A DNA stretch of 11,959 bases from positions 23,912 to 35,870 of the forward strand of contig MU647719.1 in assembly GCA_026770585.1 (NCBI GenBank), read 5' to 3'. Shown piece by piece: positions 1 to 7,437 of this stretch (the first letter of the stretch is position 1; every line of letters begins with the position of its first letter). This stretch comes from Baffinella frigidus (taxonomy: Eukaryota > Cryptophyceae > Cryptomonadales > Baffinellaceae). The translations under genes and the position numbers were made by a program. The notes under the pieces were generated by a model, which had not been told where the DNA came from, did no database searches, and saw only the letters and a list, made by a program, of their open reading frames with translations.

Positions 1-404
1 GTGCTTGATCTTCCCTGCTTGTACCGGGACAGCGAAAAAAAACGTCAGCTCGCCACCATACGCTGTGTGTCTTACATGATTTTGCAGAAATGCAACGAAC
101 CACCCTGCATCTCCGGAAGGTTCCCGCCCATTCGCTACCCGGGCTTCCGCGCTCACTCCTCTCCACTCGGGACACTACGAAGAACCGCAGCCCCGGATAT
201 CCGGTGTAACGTGACCAACCATTGCTGACTTTTGGCGTGTTTCCTGAGAAACAATCCAATAATTGACCTAAGATGGTTCTCCGTAGTGTTCTGAGTAGCA
301 CCCCACCTCCGCTTTCCACATTGGTGCTACGCAGGGGTCACGTCCGCAAAACCACGTCGTTTCAGGGGCCACGACCGCGAAATCACGTCGTTTCAGGGAC
401 GCAC
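1..404 (-). other. Intron 7 of the AKR gene (start), otherwise featureless
   Basis: The exon 7 donor GTGCGT lies at 404-399. The expected following AKR segment (the GKVRYIG-like strand) was looked for on the minus strand down to base 1 and not found, so the next exon lies outside. A short tandem pair near 328-395 (CACGTCGTTTCAGGG-like) is the only internal structure seen. Confidence 0.6.
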
Positions 405-3400
405 CTTGATGAGGTCGCCCATAGCCTGGACCTGCTCCTCCCACGAGATAGTGTCGGCGGCCGCACGCTCGTTCTTGCGCTCGTAGGAGAGGGCTCCGAA
501 GGTCGGCGTGTAGCGGTTCGGCCAGTGCAGCTGCCCAGAGTGTGTCATGTCAAACCGATTGCTTCATGGGAGCCCAATGGCAAATGCTAACTTAGAATCT
601 ACCCTTTGGGCGCGGAACGCTCGTTCTTGCGCTCGTAGGAGAGCGTCCTGAAGGTCGGCGTGAACCGGTCTTGCCAGTGCAGCTGGGGGTTTCGGGTTTC
701 GGGTTCAGGTTTTTGTGGCATCATGCCAAGGGAGAACCGGTTGCATTATGTCAGGTGGTGCAGCATGTCGAGGGAGCGCTCGTGCTTGCGCTTGTAGGAG
801 AGCGCTCCGAGGGTACGCGTGTAGCGGTCCGGCCAGTGCAGCGGCCCAGGGGAGGGCGATTTAGTCCCGTTGCCTAACAGATTATGTTGAGTTTCCTAAT
901 AGATTCTGTTAGACCTCCTAATAGATTCTAGTAGGACTCCTAATAGATTATGTCCGGCCAGGGGAGGGCGATTTAGTCGCGACCCCTGATAGGTTATGGT
1001 GAGCCTGCGAATAGATGCTACTAAGCCTCCTAATAGATTTTATTAGGCAGCCTAATAGATTATGTTTGGCGTCCCATGTAGCCGTCCGGCCAGTGCAGCT
1101 GCGCGGATTGTGTTATGCCAAGGGAAGACAGATTCATGAGCCGCACGTCAAGCCGATTGCTTCATGTTGAGAAGATTGGTCCGTGACCCTGCCGTAAGGT
1201 CATATGCACTATTCACATATGGCTTATTCACGACATCTCTTCGTAGTCCGCTGTGTGAATTTCCTGCCTCGCCCCGAAACGACCATCTCAGTCCGAAACG
1301 CAATCGACCAAAGGGTAGGTTATAAGTTAGCATACGGTAGTGGGCTGTTAGGGCCCCTCCGGAACATGTACGCCTAACTAAGCCGAGATTCCTGAAAACT
1401 GAGCTGAGATTTCCTGCCACGCCCTAAACCCTAAACCCTAAACCCTAAACCCTAGATGAGATTTCCCGCCACGCCCCGAAAAGACCCGCGCCACTTGTGG
1501 GGCGCACATCCTGATCTGGAGCGCACGGTAGTTGACTGATTTTCGCACCCGTTTCTAGTCACGTCACCTACTAGATTACATCTCAGATTTGGCTTGGCGT
1601 TGGAGCCGTTTCGTACTTTACAGCTTACAACGCCGGGTTTTGTACCGGGGATCCTTTAGATGGACGCGCTGCGAAATACATTCTAGGTGAGATTTCCCGC
1701 CACGCCCCGAAAAGACCCGCGCCACTTGTGGGGCGCACATCCTGAAGTAGAGCCTAGGCAGTTGACTGATTTTCGCACCCGTTTCTTGAGCACGTGCCGG
1801 GGGGATACGGCGCGCGCTCTACACACTTTGAGTGCTTCTTGCCCTAAGCCACACCCACACAGCGGGCCACGAAGAAATTTTCGCCCCAAATCGGGCCACC
1901 TTTCCGTTAACTTATCCGTAGGAACCCCCCTTTGCCCCTACGAGTTGCCTACCGTAGGGTCCTAGGTCTTATCGCTTAAGGGTTATTCAAAAATCCTTTC
2001 GAAGTCCGCTGTGTGGCTACACACTTTGAGTACTTCTTGCCCTGAGCCACACAGTGGGCATCCGAGGAAATTTCAACCGAAAATCCGGTCGAAATGTCGG
2101 TCAACACCACTCGAGAATGCTGGAGCACCCTATTCACGTGTCAACTTAAGAAATGTCGTTACACGTGTCAAATCAAGAATGATTTTACGCGTGTCAACTT
2201 GAGAATAGTCAGCCAACCCGACTGAGGCAGAGCTAGGAGAAAGCGGACCTGGTAGAGGTCGAGGTAAGTGGTCTGGAGGCGCTCGAGAGAGGAGTCAAAA
2301 ACGTCCATGACAGACTATCCTCAAGTTGACACGCTGGGTCCGCGGTACAAATCCGTCAACTTTTGAGCGGGAAACAGCCCGGACGCATCAAGCTGGTGGG
2401 CTCAAATAACCTGGTAGAGGTCGAGGTAAGTGGTCTGGAGGCGCTCGAGAGAGGTACCGCACGCGTCCATGACAGACTATTCGTAAGTTGACACGCTGGG
2501 TCCGCGGTACAAATCTGTCAACTTTGGGACGGGAAACAGCCCGGACGCATCAAGCTGGTGGGCTCAAATAACCTGGTAGAGGTCGAGGTAAGTGGTCTGG
2601 AGGCGCTCGAGAGAGGTGTCGCACGCGTCCATGATCTGATCCCTGTTTATGTTTCGGGTTTGAGGTTTTGGGTTCGGGGTTCAGGGTTCAGGGTTCAGGG
2701 TTCAGGGTGCAGGGTTTCGGGTTCAGGGTTCAGGGTGCAGGGTTTCGGGTTCCGGGTTCCGGGTTCAGGGTGCAGGGTGCAGGGTTCAGGGTTCAGGGTT
2801 CAGGGTTCAGGGTGCAGGGTTCAGGGTGCAGGGTTCAGGGTGCAGGGTTCAGGTTTTAGGGTCTAGGCTTTCAGATTTCGGGTTTCGGGGTTCGGGTTCA
2901 GGGCTTGGGGTTCAGGGTTTAGGGAGTAGGGAGTGTACCTGGACAGGCGAGTCGGCTCCTCGATCCCCCGCTTGCGCCCTTTCGCGACACACACACCCGC
3001 CCGCCCCGAGAAGCCCGCCACCTCAACCGATTCCATCTCAAACTTGGGTGCACACTGGAGCCATTCCCGGGCTTCACTCACTTTTAGGGGTTTAAAATAC
3101 CTGGCTATGTACAGAAAGCCGTTAGATGGACGCCTTGCGAAATAGATTATTTTTAAGGCTGGGACTGAAGGTTGTACCTGGAGAGGCGGGTCGGCTCCTC
3201 GATCCCCCGCTTACGGCCTTTCGCGACATACTCCCGCCCCGAGAAGCCAGACACCTGGTTGAGGGTTGAGGGTTTAGGGATTAAACCATCGCATTCCCAG
3301 ACGCGAATCATGACATCATCCCGGACGCTTACGTTTTTCCCGGCAAAGGGGTGGGGTTCCTGGCAAAAACGTGGGAAAGATCAATGGACGTGTAGACGAT

Positions 3401-5180
3401 GTAACTGCAAGTATGTGACTTTCCCGGTACAGAACGTGGTTGCTGTCAAAGTATGAATGGTGGCAGGGGTGAAGGACCAAATGCAATGGGATCCCGAGTG
3501 CATTTGTATGGTAGTTGGCTAAGGACCCATCGATTTGCCCATAAGTTGCCTCCTGGGTGGGGGCTAAGAAACCATCGATTTGCCCATAAGTTGCCTCCTG
3601 GGTGGGAGCTAAGAAACCATCGATTTGCCCATAAGTTGCCTCCTGGGTGGGGGAGGACCTTGGACGCGAGGATGATCTTCTTCCGAAGCTCTGGCCCCTG
3701 CGCACGTTCAGGGTTTGGGGTTTAGGGTTTAGGGTTTAGGGTTTAGGGTATCTTAGGGTTTAGGGTTTAGGGTTTAGGGTTTGGGGTTTGGGGTTTAGGG
3801 TTTAGGGTTTAGGGTATTTTAGGGTTTAGGGTTTTAGGGTTTAGGATTTAGGGTTTAGGGTTGAGGGTTGAGGGTGTAGGGTTTAGGTTTTTGATGCCGT
3901 TTGCGGTCCTAGCTCTCTCTTTCTCTGTCTAAAAATAAGTAGACCTATTTGAGCTCACCAACTTCGTGAGCCGGGGCTCTTGTTCGCTCCAAAGTTGACG
4001 GATGTGTACCACACACCCAGCATGTCAACTTGAGAATAGTCAGGCTCTTCCGCTCCAAAGTTGACGGATGTGTACCGCACACCCAGCATGTCAACTTGAG
4101 GATAGTCGGTCAACCCGAGTGAGGCAGAGCTAGAAGTCGTCTCGTGGCCACGGTCGGTCCTCTTAAATGTCGATTGTAGCTGGGTTTGCGGTACACACGC
4201 TCGCAAAGCAAGTCCCTCCCAGTCCCCAACAACCAGAAGAGAACCAAATCAAAGAATGGCAAAAGTTGATTTGCCCTGGATGGTACACTTTTTTCATATA
4301 TCGTGCAGGGGAAATCAACGTTTGCTTTGGTTCACTTCTGGTGGCTGGTGGAGAGCCGAGGATAGTGGGTGGTGGTGGGTGGGGAGAGCATGTACCCCAG
4401 TCGCGAGCACGACCTTCGTCTTTTTCTTCTTCTCCTCCTTTATCATTATCAGTCTATGGACGAGTGATCCAAAAGTCTATGAGCCTTTGACGACCGCGGG
4501 ATACGCGCTCGCACAGCAAGTCTCTCCCAGAGGGTGGTGGTGGGTGGGGAGAGCGTGTACCCCAGCCGCGAGCCAGCGGCCTATGATCAGCTCTGTACTC
4601 CCGGCCGTCTTCGGGCCGGGAGGGACCTGCGAACAAAGGGTGACACGTCATCAGGACCTGGCCCCCTCCACGCACCTTCTCACGCACTCTCATGCGCTTG
4701 CTTGACCCACCCCCCGTGCCTCGTAACCCTCCCGATGATGCTTGGTACGCTGGACCAATGCATGCAGCTGCACGTCAGCGAGCCACGCACTCTAGAATAA
4801 GGGCGTGAGCCAAGCTACAGGACACCCCCTGGTCCTAGGCGATTGGTACCGGGTACATCTCGGCGGTGTCAATAAAGTTCACTCCCGCCTCGTGAACCGC
4901 ATAGTTGAGCTGCTCGACTGCTTCGGCCTCCGTGTTCTGCTCGCCCCACGTCCTGCGCGCCACCCTCATGTGAGGGGAGTGGCTGCTGGCGCGGGTGCGT
5001 GTGCCAAGGGGGGGCCGTGCATGCTGTTGTTCGGGGACGGTTTTGGATTGTGCCGTCGGGCGGTTTGCAGACAGCGAGAAGGAAGTGTTGAGGGACAGAG
5101 GCGTACATGGTGCCGAGGCAGCAGAGCGAGACCATCAGGTCCGAGTTGCCCAGGGCGCGGTACTGCATTCCCGCGACCAT
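405..5180 (-). CDS. Aldo/keto reductase (Tas-like), split gene, 3' part outside window
   Basis: NAD(P)H-dependent oxidoreductase of the AKR superfamily (TIM barrel), N-terminal half only; substrate unknown. Exons on the minus strand: 1, 5180-5107; 2, 4952-4850; 3, 4626-4561; 4, 3697-3659; 5, 3254-3178 or 3021-2939; 6, 2642-2573; 7, 530-405. Every intron is GT-AG and all phases join in frame, giving about 185 residues. Diagnostic stretches in order: MQYRALGNSDLMVSLCCLG, WGEQNTEAEA, NFIDTAEMYP, GSTELIIGRWL, KKIILASK, GIEEPTRLSR, SLERLQTTYLDLYQ, LHWPNRYTP, EEQVQAMGDLIK. The AKR tetrad is intact: Asp53 and Tyr58 (exon 2), Lys94 (last codon of exon 4), His145 (second codon of exon 7). Family members run about 340-410 residues, so roughly half is missing, beyond base 1. 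ATG at 5180 is taken as start; ATG at 5168 gives the more usual N-terminus. Whether the gene is active is unknown because of the exon duplications. Confidence 0.9.
616..682 (-). pseudogene. Truncated copy of AKR exon 7 (copy b)
   Basis: Begins after a good acceptor (CCCCCAG|CTG) and reads LHWQDRFTPTFRTLSYERK NERS, close to the intact exon 7, then diverges to a stop at about 599. The second half of the exon (DTISWEEQ...DLIK) and its donor are missing. The bases just upstream are GGGTTTC/GGGTTCA telomere-like heptamers, which supply the pyrimidine-rich acceptor on the minus strand. Confidence 0.8.
748..841 (-). pseudogene. Truncated copy of AKR exon 7 (copy c)
   Basis: Reads LHWPDRYTRTLGALSYKRKH before leaving the exon 7 pattern and reaching a stop at about 748. 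The acceptor CAG is changed to CCG, so it should not be spliced. It keeps the canonical Pro-Asp after His-Trp, whereas the intact exon 7 has Pro-Asn, so it is not simply a decayed copy of the present intact exon. Confidence 0.75.
841..1075. repeat. CCTAATAGATT tandem/dispersed repeat block
   Basis: The motif CCTAATAGATT recurs about five times at roughly 22-24 bp spacing (893-950 and 1025-1068), partly as the hairpin CCTAATAGATTTTATTAGG. The 20-odd bp block AGGGGAGGGCGATTTAGTC follows a GGCC at both about 841-865 and 955-980, so the whole unit was duplicated. It lies between damaged exon 7 copies, in intron 6. Confidence 0.7.
1061..1098 (-). pseudogene. Short remnant of AKR exon 7 (copy d)
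   Basis: Acceptor GCGCAG|CTG is kept and the frame reads LHWPDGYMGRQT then a stop, so only the first seven or so codons are recognisable. It is the copy nearest exon 6 in gene order. Shared intron sequence (GATTGCTTCATG at 1158-1169 and 559-570) shows that flanks were duplicated with the exons. Confidence 0.7.
1422..1454 (-). repeat. Perfect interstitial telomere repeat (CCCTAAA)4.7
   Basis: Four perfect CCCTAAA units plus CCCTA, with no mismatch, inside AKR intron 6. It sits between two copies of the GAGATTTCC(C)GCCACGCC repeat (1406 and 1458), as if inserted at that boundary. It is the cleanest short telomere-type array here and is oriented with the C-rich strand on top. Confidence 0.9.
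1455..1795. repeat. Direct repeat pair of about 100 bp
   Basis: 1455-1555 and 1686-1795 are nearly identical: both start GAGATTTCCCGCCACGCCCC, pass through CACTTGTGGGGCGCACATCC and end near GATTTTCGCACCCGTTTCT. Shorter relatives are at about 1256-1290 and 1406-1424. No open frame is conserved between the copies, so I treat them as non-coding intronic repeats. Confidence 0.8.
1585..1683. repeat. Diverged repeat shared with 3031-3149
   Basis: Both places carry, in the same order, CATCTCA(G/A)A.TTGG, TGGAGCC, TGTAC..., then TTAGATGGACGC..TGCGAAATA. The second copy lies in AKR intron 4 just upstream (in gene direction) of exon 5b. Spacing differs by about 20 bp, so divergence is substantial. Confidence 0.65.
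1819..2053. repeat. Repeat pair with ACACACTTTGAG core
   Basis: 1819-1854 and 2018-2053 share CTACACACTTTGAGT.CTTC, then TTGCCCT.AGCCACAC, and both are followed by a diverged AG.GGGC...GA.GAAATTT tail. The intervening DNA shows nothing recognisable. Confidence 0.75.
2135..2214. repeat. Three short tandem CACGTGTCAACTT-type units
   Basis: Units start at 2135, 2162 and 2188, each beginning C(A/G)CGTGTCAA and containing AAGAAT or close variants. The third unit continues into GTCAACTTGAGAATAGTC, the end of the 53-bp repeat found at 3989-4107, so this array is related to that element. Confidence 0.7.
2249..2642 (-). repeat. 162-bp tandem units carrying AKR exon 6 (one intact, two damaged)
   Basis: The exon 6 donor end recurs at 2573, 2411 and 2249, exactly 162 bp apart. 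The copy at 2642-2573 is intact: acceptor ATAAACAG|G, reading DQIMDACDTSLERLQTTY then LDLYQ, donor GTTATT, and phase 2 entry matching exon 5. The copies at about 2470-2411 and 2308-2249 keep the MDA(C)...TTYLDLYQ part and a GT donor, but their 5' part is replaced by other repeat sequence. The acceptor that would hold frame leads straight to an in-frame stop (TAG in the middle copy, TGA in the last). Each unit also carries the start of the following intron and an inverted copy of the 53-bp repeat seen at 3989-4107. Confidence 0.85.
2649..2935 (+). repeat. Degenerate telomere-like repeat (GGGTTCA/GGGTGCA/GGGTTTC)
   Basis: About 40 heptamers of the form GGGTNNN, mainly GGGTTCA with GGGTGCA, GGGTTTC and GGGTTTA variants. 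It reads open in forward frames as a Gly-Phe-Arg-Val-Gln pattern only because seven-base units cycle through three frames. It fills most of AKR intron 5 between exon 5b and exon 6, with the G-rich strand on top (antisense to the gene). Confidence 0.9.
2939..3021 (-). CDS. AKR exon 5, copy b
   Basis: An 83-nt second version of exon 5, 233 bp downstream of copy a in gene direction. Acceptor is GGTTGAG|GTG (weak, no pyrimidine tract), donor AG|GTACAC. It encodes VAGFSGRAGVCVAKGRK then the same GIEEPTRLS. It is two codons longer than copy a because of a GT-rich stretch (GGTGTGTGTGTCGCG), and the insertion keeps the frame. Phases at both ends match copy a. It could be an alternative exon or a recent duplicate on its way to decay; the intact frame through an unstable dinucleotide run favours retained function, but one copy cannot prove it. 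Confidence 0.75.
3178..3254 (-). CDS. AKR exon 5, copy a
   Basis: A 77-nt exon with acceptor CAACCAG|GTG and donor AG|GTACAA. It encodes VSGFSGREYVAKGRK followed by GIEEPTRLS plus two bases that complete Arg with exon 6. It follows the catalytic Lys that ends exon 4, so it covers the loop after barrel strand 3. The residues resemble the SGY.ER region of plant Tas-like AKRs. No damage is visible. Its length is not a multiple of three, so it cannot be spliced together with copy b without losing frame. Confidence 0.85.
3518..3652. repeat. Three tandem 45-bp units
   Basis: Units at 3518-3562, 3563-3607 and 3608-3652 differ by only a few bases. The period is a multiple of three, so a minus frame reads a 15-residue repeat (PTQEATYGQIDGFLA). 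The array lies inside AKR intron 4, directly after the exon 4 donor, and in a frame other than exon 4, so coding is unlikely. Confidence 0.85.
3711..3892 (+). repeat. Interstitial telomere repeat (TTTAGGG) array
   Basis: Runs of perfect TTTAGGG interrupted by TTTGGGG, TTGAGGG and short spacers. It lies in AKR intron 3, only about 15 bp upstream (gene direction) of the exon 4 acceptor, so the CCCTAAA-rich strand forms the end of that intron. It is purer than the arrays at 2649 and 6586. Confidence 0.92.
3989..4107. repeat. 53-bp element with GTTGAC/GTCAAC inverted ends, two direct copies
   Basis: Copies at 3989-4041 and 4055-4107 begin CCAAAGTTGACGG and end CATGTCAACTTGAGAATAG TC (or GGATAGTC). 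The ends are inverted to each other (AAGTTGAC...GTCAACTT). Inverted copies lie at 2314-2366 and 2476-2528 inside the exon 6 units, and a partial direct copy with its AACCCGA.TGAGGCAGAGCTAG flank at 2191-2238. Size, inverted ends and scatter in both orientations suggest a small non-autonomous mobile element. Confidence 0.75.
4367..4408 (-). repeat. Duplicate of the AKR exon 3 donor junction
   Basis: These 42 bp match 4532-4573 with two mismatches. The shared block covers the last codons of exon 3, its GTAC donor and the first part of intron 3. Only the exon tail is present here, so this copy cannot encode exon 3. A second duplicated block from the same intron lies at 4188-4222 versus 4496-4530. 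Confidence 0.8.
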
Positions 5181-5181
5181 G

Positions 5182-5220
5182 CTGTCGAGACTCGACAGCA
5201 GGTCGACAGTCTGTCGACCT
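5182..5220. promoter_or_regulatory. Two adjacent palindromes next to the AKR start codon
   Basis: CTGTCGAGACTCGACAG (5182-5198) and AGGTCGACAG T CTGTCGACCT (5200-5220) are both perfect around a central base. They begin two bases from the AKR ATG (5180), so they lie in its 5' leader or core promoter. They share the core GTCGA, which occurs in both orientations. They could be a paired site for a dimeric regulator or two hairpins in the mRNA leader; the sequence alone does not decide. Confidence 0.55.
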
Positions 5221-5319
5221 GATCCGGAATTTGAGCCATTTTGATGGCAGGAAGGGCCCGCCTCTGAGTAAAGTCACTCTAACCTAAAGGACTCTGTGCT
5301 AAAGGCTGCTGTATGACGT

Positions 5320-6420
5320 TCATTAAAGCTCCATAAGCTCCATAAGCTCTACGCGATCCGAAAGCAAAAATGCTTTCTCTGCAGTCCTTTCTACGGAAGG
5401 GCGTGTCGTTGGGCTATGTTGGGAGAAATTAAAACCTAAAGGACCTAAAGGACATGCCTCAATTCTGCGCCGTGCATTTCTCTTTCGAATAAAGTCAAGA
5501 AGTGTCATTGGGGGGAAACTTCTACGCATCCCCTCTCTGTCTGACCTTTCTATCCTTTGATCTTTGGTGTCTGGCCGATCTCACCTCACCCCCCCCCACA
5601 CACAACCCATTTCACCTTTTGCAAACCTGTTTCCTCTGGGGCATCCGTGGTTGACGCTCCCATGCTCCAACCATGGGATACCATGAGCCTCAGAACGGCT
5701 GACTTGGGTTCGGTGTGTGCGCGAGCCTGTACCTTCTTGGTCTAACTCAACCACCCCAAGAGAACCAACCCTTTATCCCCTCTTCACGAGCCTCTGCACT
5801 GGAGAGCTAAACGCGATCCGAAAGCATAAATGCTTTCTCTGCAGTCCTTTCTACGGAAGGGCGCGTCGTTGGCATATGTTGGGCGAAATTAAAACCCTCA
5901 AGGACCTAAAGGGCCTAGGTAGCTCGTCCTAGGTGGATTAGACACTAGTTCCCATAACTACCCTCCGGGGTGGTAGCTGGCTGCTTGAGCTCTCTGGTCT
6001 CGTCCCATCTCTCCCCCTAGCGTGAGGCGGTCGTGTTTGTCAACTTATTAAACCTCGTTTCCCCCCTTTTTCTGCAGATCTTTTCTTCGGAAAGGCGTGC
6101 CGTTGGGCTTTGTTGGGAGCATTTACAACCTAAAGGTCCTAAAGGACCTGAGAGCTCCCCTTTATCCCTAAACCTTGACCCCAAAAACCTGAAACTCGGT
6201 GGTGAGTTATGTTGGGAAATAATGAAACCTACAGGTCCTAAATGAGAGGTGTCGCATACCTTTGTTCCCAGCTGGGGATGCGTCAAAGGCCCCACTTGAG
6301 AACTTACCCTTTAGCCGCTCGTCACGAGCCTCTGCACTGGAGAGCTAAATGCGATCCAAAAGCAAAAATGTTTTCCCTGCAGATCTTTTCACCGGTCGAC
6401 TTCGCTTCTTGGTGGGTGGG
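5320..6420. repeat. Dispersed repeat family upstream of the AKR gene
   Basis: Related blocks at about 5340-5450, 5785-5925, 6068-6160, 6205-6245 and 6315-6405. Shared pieces in order are CACGAGCCTCTGCACTGGAG, AGCTAAACGCGATCC.AAAGC, a hairpin AAAGCATAAATGCTTT, CTCTGCAGTCCTTTCTACGG, then TATGTTGGG..AAATTAAAACC and CCTAAAGGACCTAAAGGAC. Copies are of uneven length and carry stops in every frame that is open in another copy, so they are not a protein family. The remaining 5221-6585 sequence shows no gene. Confidence 0.8.
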
Positions 6421-6585
6421 TTGGAACCGTCCTGGGAGCCCTCTCCGACATTTGTCCGAGCGCCATGGCGTTCCGATCAAGAAGGGGTATCTCTTCTGTT
6501 TCTCGGACCCCGTATCCAATAACCTTCGTTCAAGAAGGGCTTTCAAAACAGGGAAGAGTGTAAGACGTTCCGAGAAGTGGGCACC

Positions 6586-7405
6586 TAAACGCTAAACCCT
6601 GCACCCCTAAACCCTAAACCCAAAAACCTAGACCCTAAACCATCAACCCTAAACCCTGACCCCCCCCCACTAAACCATAAACCTTGAACCTGAACCCCTA
6701 AACCCTGAACCCTGAACCCAAAACCCTAAATCCTAAATCCTAAACTCTATACCCTTACCCTGAACCCTAACCTCTAAACCGTAAACCCTGAACCCAAGAC
6801 CCTAAAACATAAATCCTGAAACCTGAAATCTAAAAACTAAAATCTAAAACCTAAAACCTAAAACCGGACCCTAAACCTTTACTAAAAACTCTGAACAGCA
6901 AACCCCAACACCCAAAGGGTAACCCAAAACCCTGAACCCTGAACACTCAACACCAAATCCTAAACCCTAAACCCCAAACCCTAAGCCCTACGCCCTAACA
7001 CCTCAACCCTACTCCCTAGAACCCCTGATCCCTCACCCGAAACCGTCAACCGTAAACCCTGAACCCTCAACCCTATCGCCTGAATCTTGAACCTTCCACC
7101 CTAAACCTTAACCCCAAAAACTTGAACTCTAAACTCCCAATCATAGACACTGAATCCTGAACCCCAAAACCCGAAGCCCCAAACCTCAAACCCTAAACCC
7201 CCACCCGTAAACCGAAAACCATAAACCCCCAACCGTAAACCGTAAACAACCCGTAAACTCTTGACACTAAAACCTAAACACTAAAACCTAAACCCGAAGC
7301 CCCAACCCCTCAGACTTAGTCCTTGAAACCTAAACCCGATCCCTAAATCCCAAACCCTAAACCTCAAGACCGAAATCCGAAATCCTAAACCCAAACCCTT
7401 AACCC

Positions 7406-7437
<32 letters not shown>

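Noticed and set aside
1148-1889. Minus frames in the 1148-1420 and 1683-1889 region as further AKR exons
   Set aside because: No AKR motif is present, and the sequence belongs to intronic repeats whose copies do not conserve frame.
2558-2866. Forward frames with Gly-Phe-Arg-Val-Gln repeats
   Set aside because: Direct translation of GGGTTCA heptamers; any seven-base tandem without a stop in one register gives such frames.
3316-3705. Minus-strand frame with a 15-residue repeat (PTQEATYGQIDGFLA) that faintly recalls the AKR segment after MYP
   Set aside because: The true AKR segment there is exon 3 (GSTELIIGRWL) at 4626-4561. This array follows exon 4 in gene order, is in another frame, and lies within intron 4. 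Its openness follows from a 45-bp period.
4256-4705. 149-codon forward frame and its overlaps
   Set aside because: Lies antisense across AKR exon 3 and its duplicated donor region; no recognisable domain, and starts are arbitrary.
5323-6295. Minus frames with similar peptides (GPLGPLGFNFSQHSP and GPLGPLGCKCSQQSP)
   Set aside because: Similarity comes from the dispersed DNA repeat; another copy at about 5806-5920 has stops in the same frame, so no protein family is conserved.
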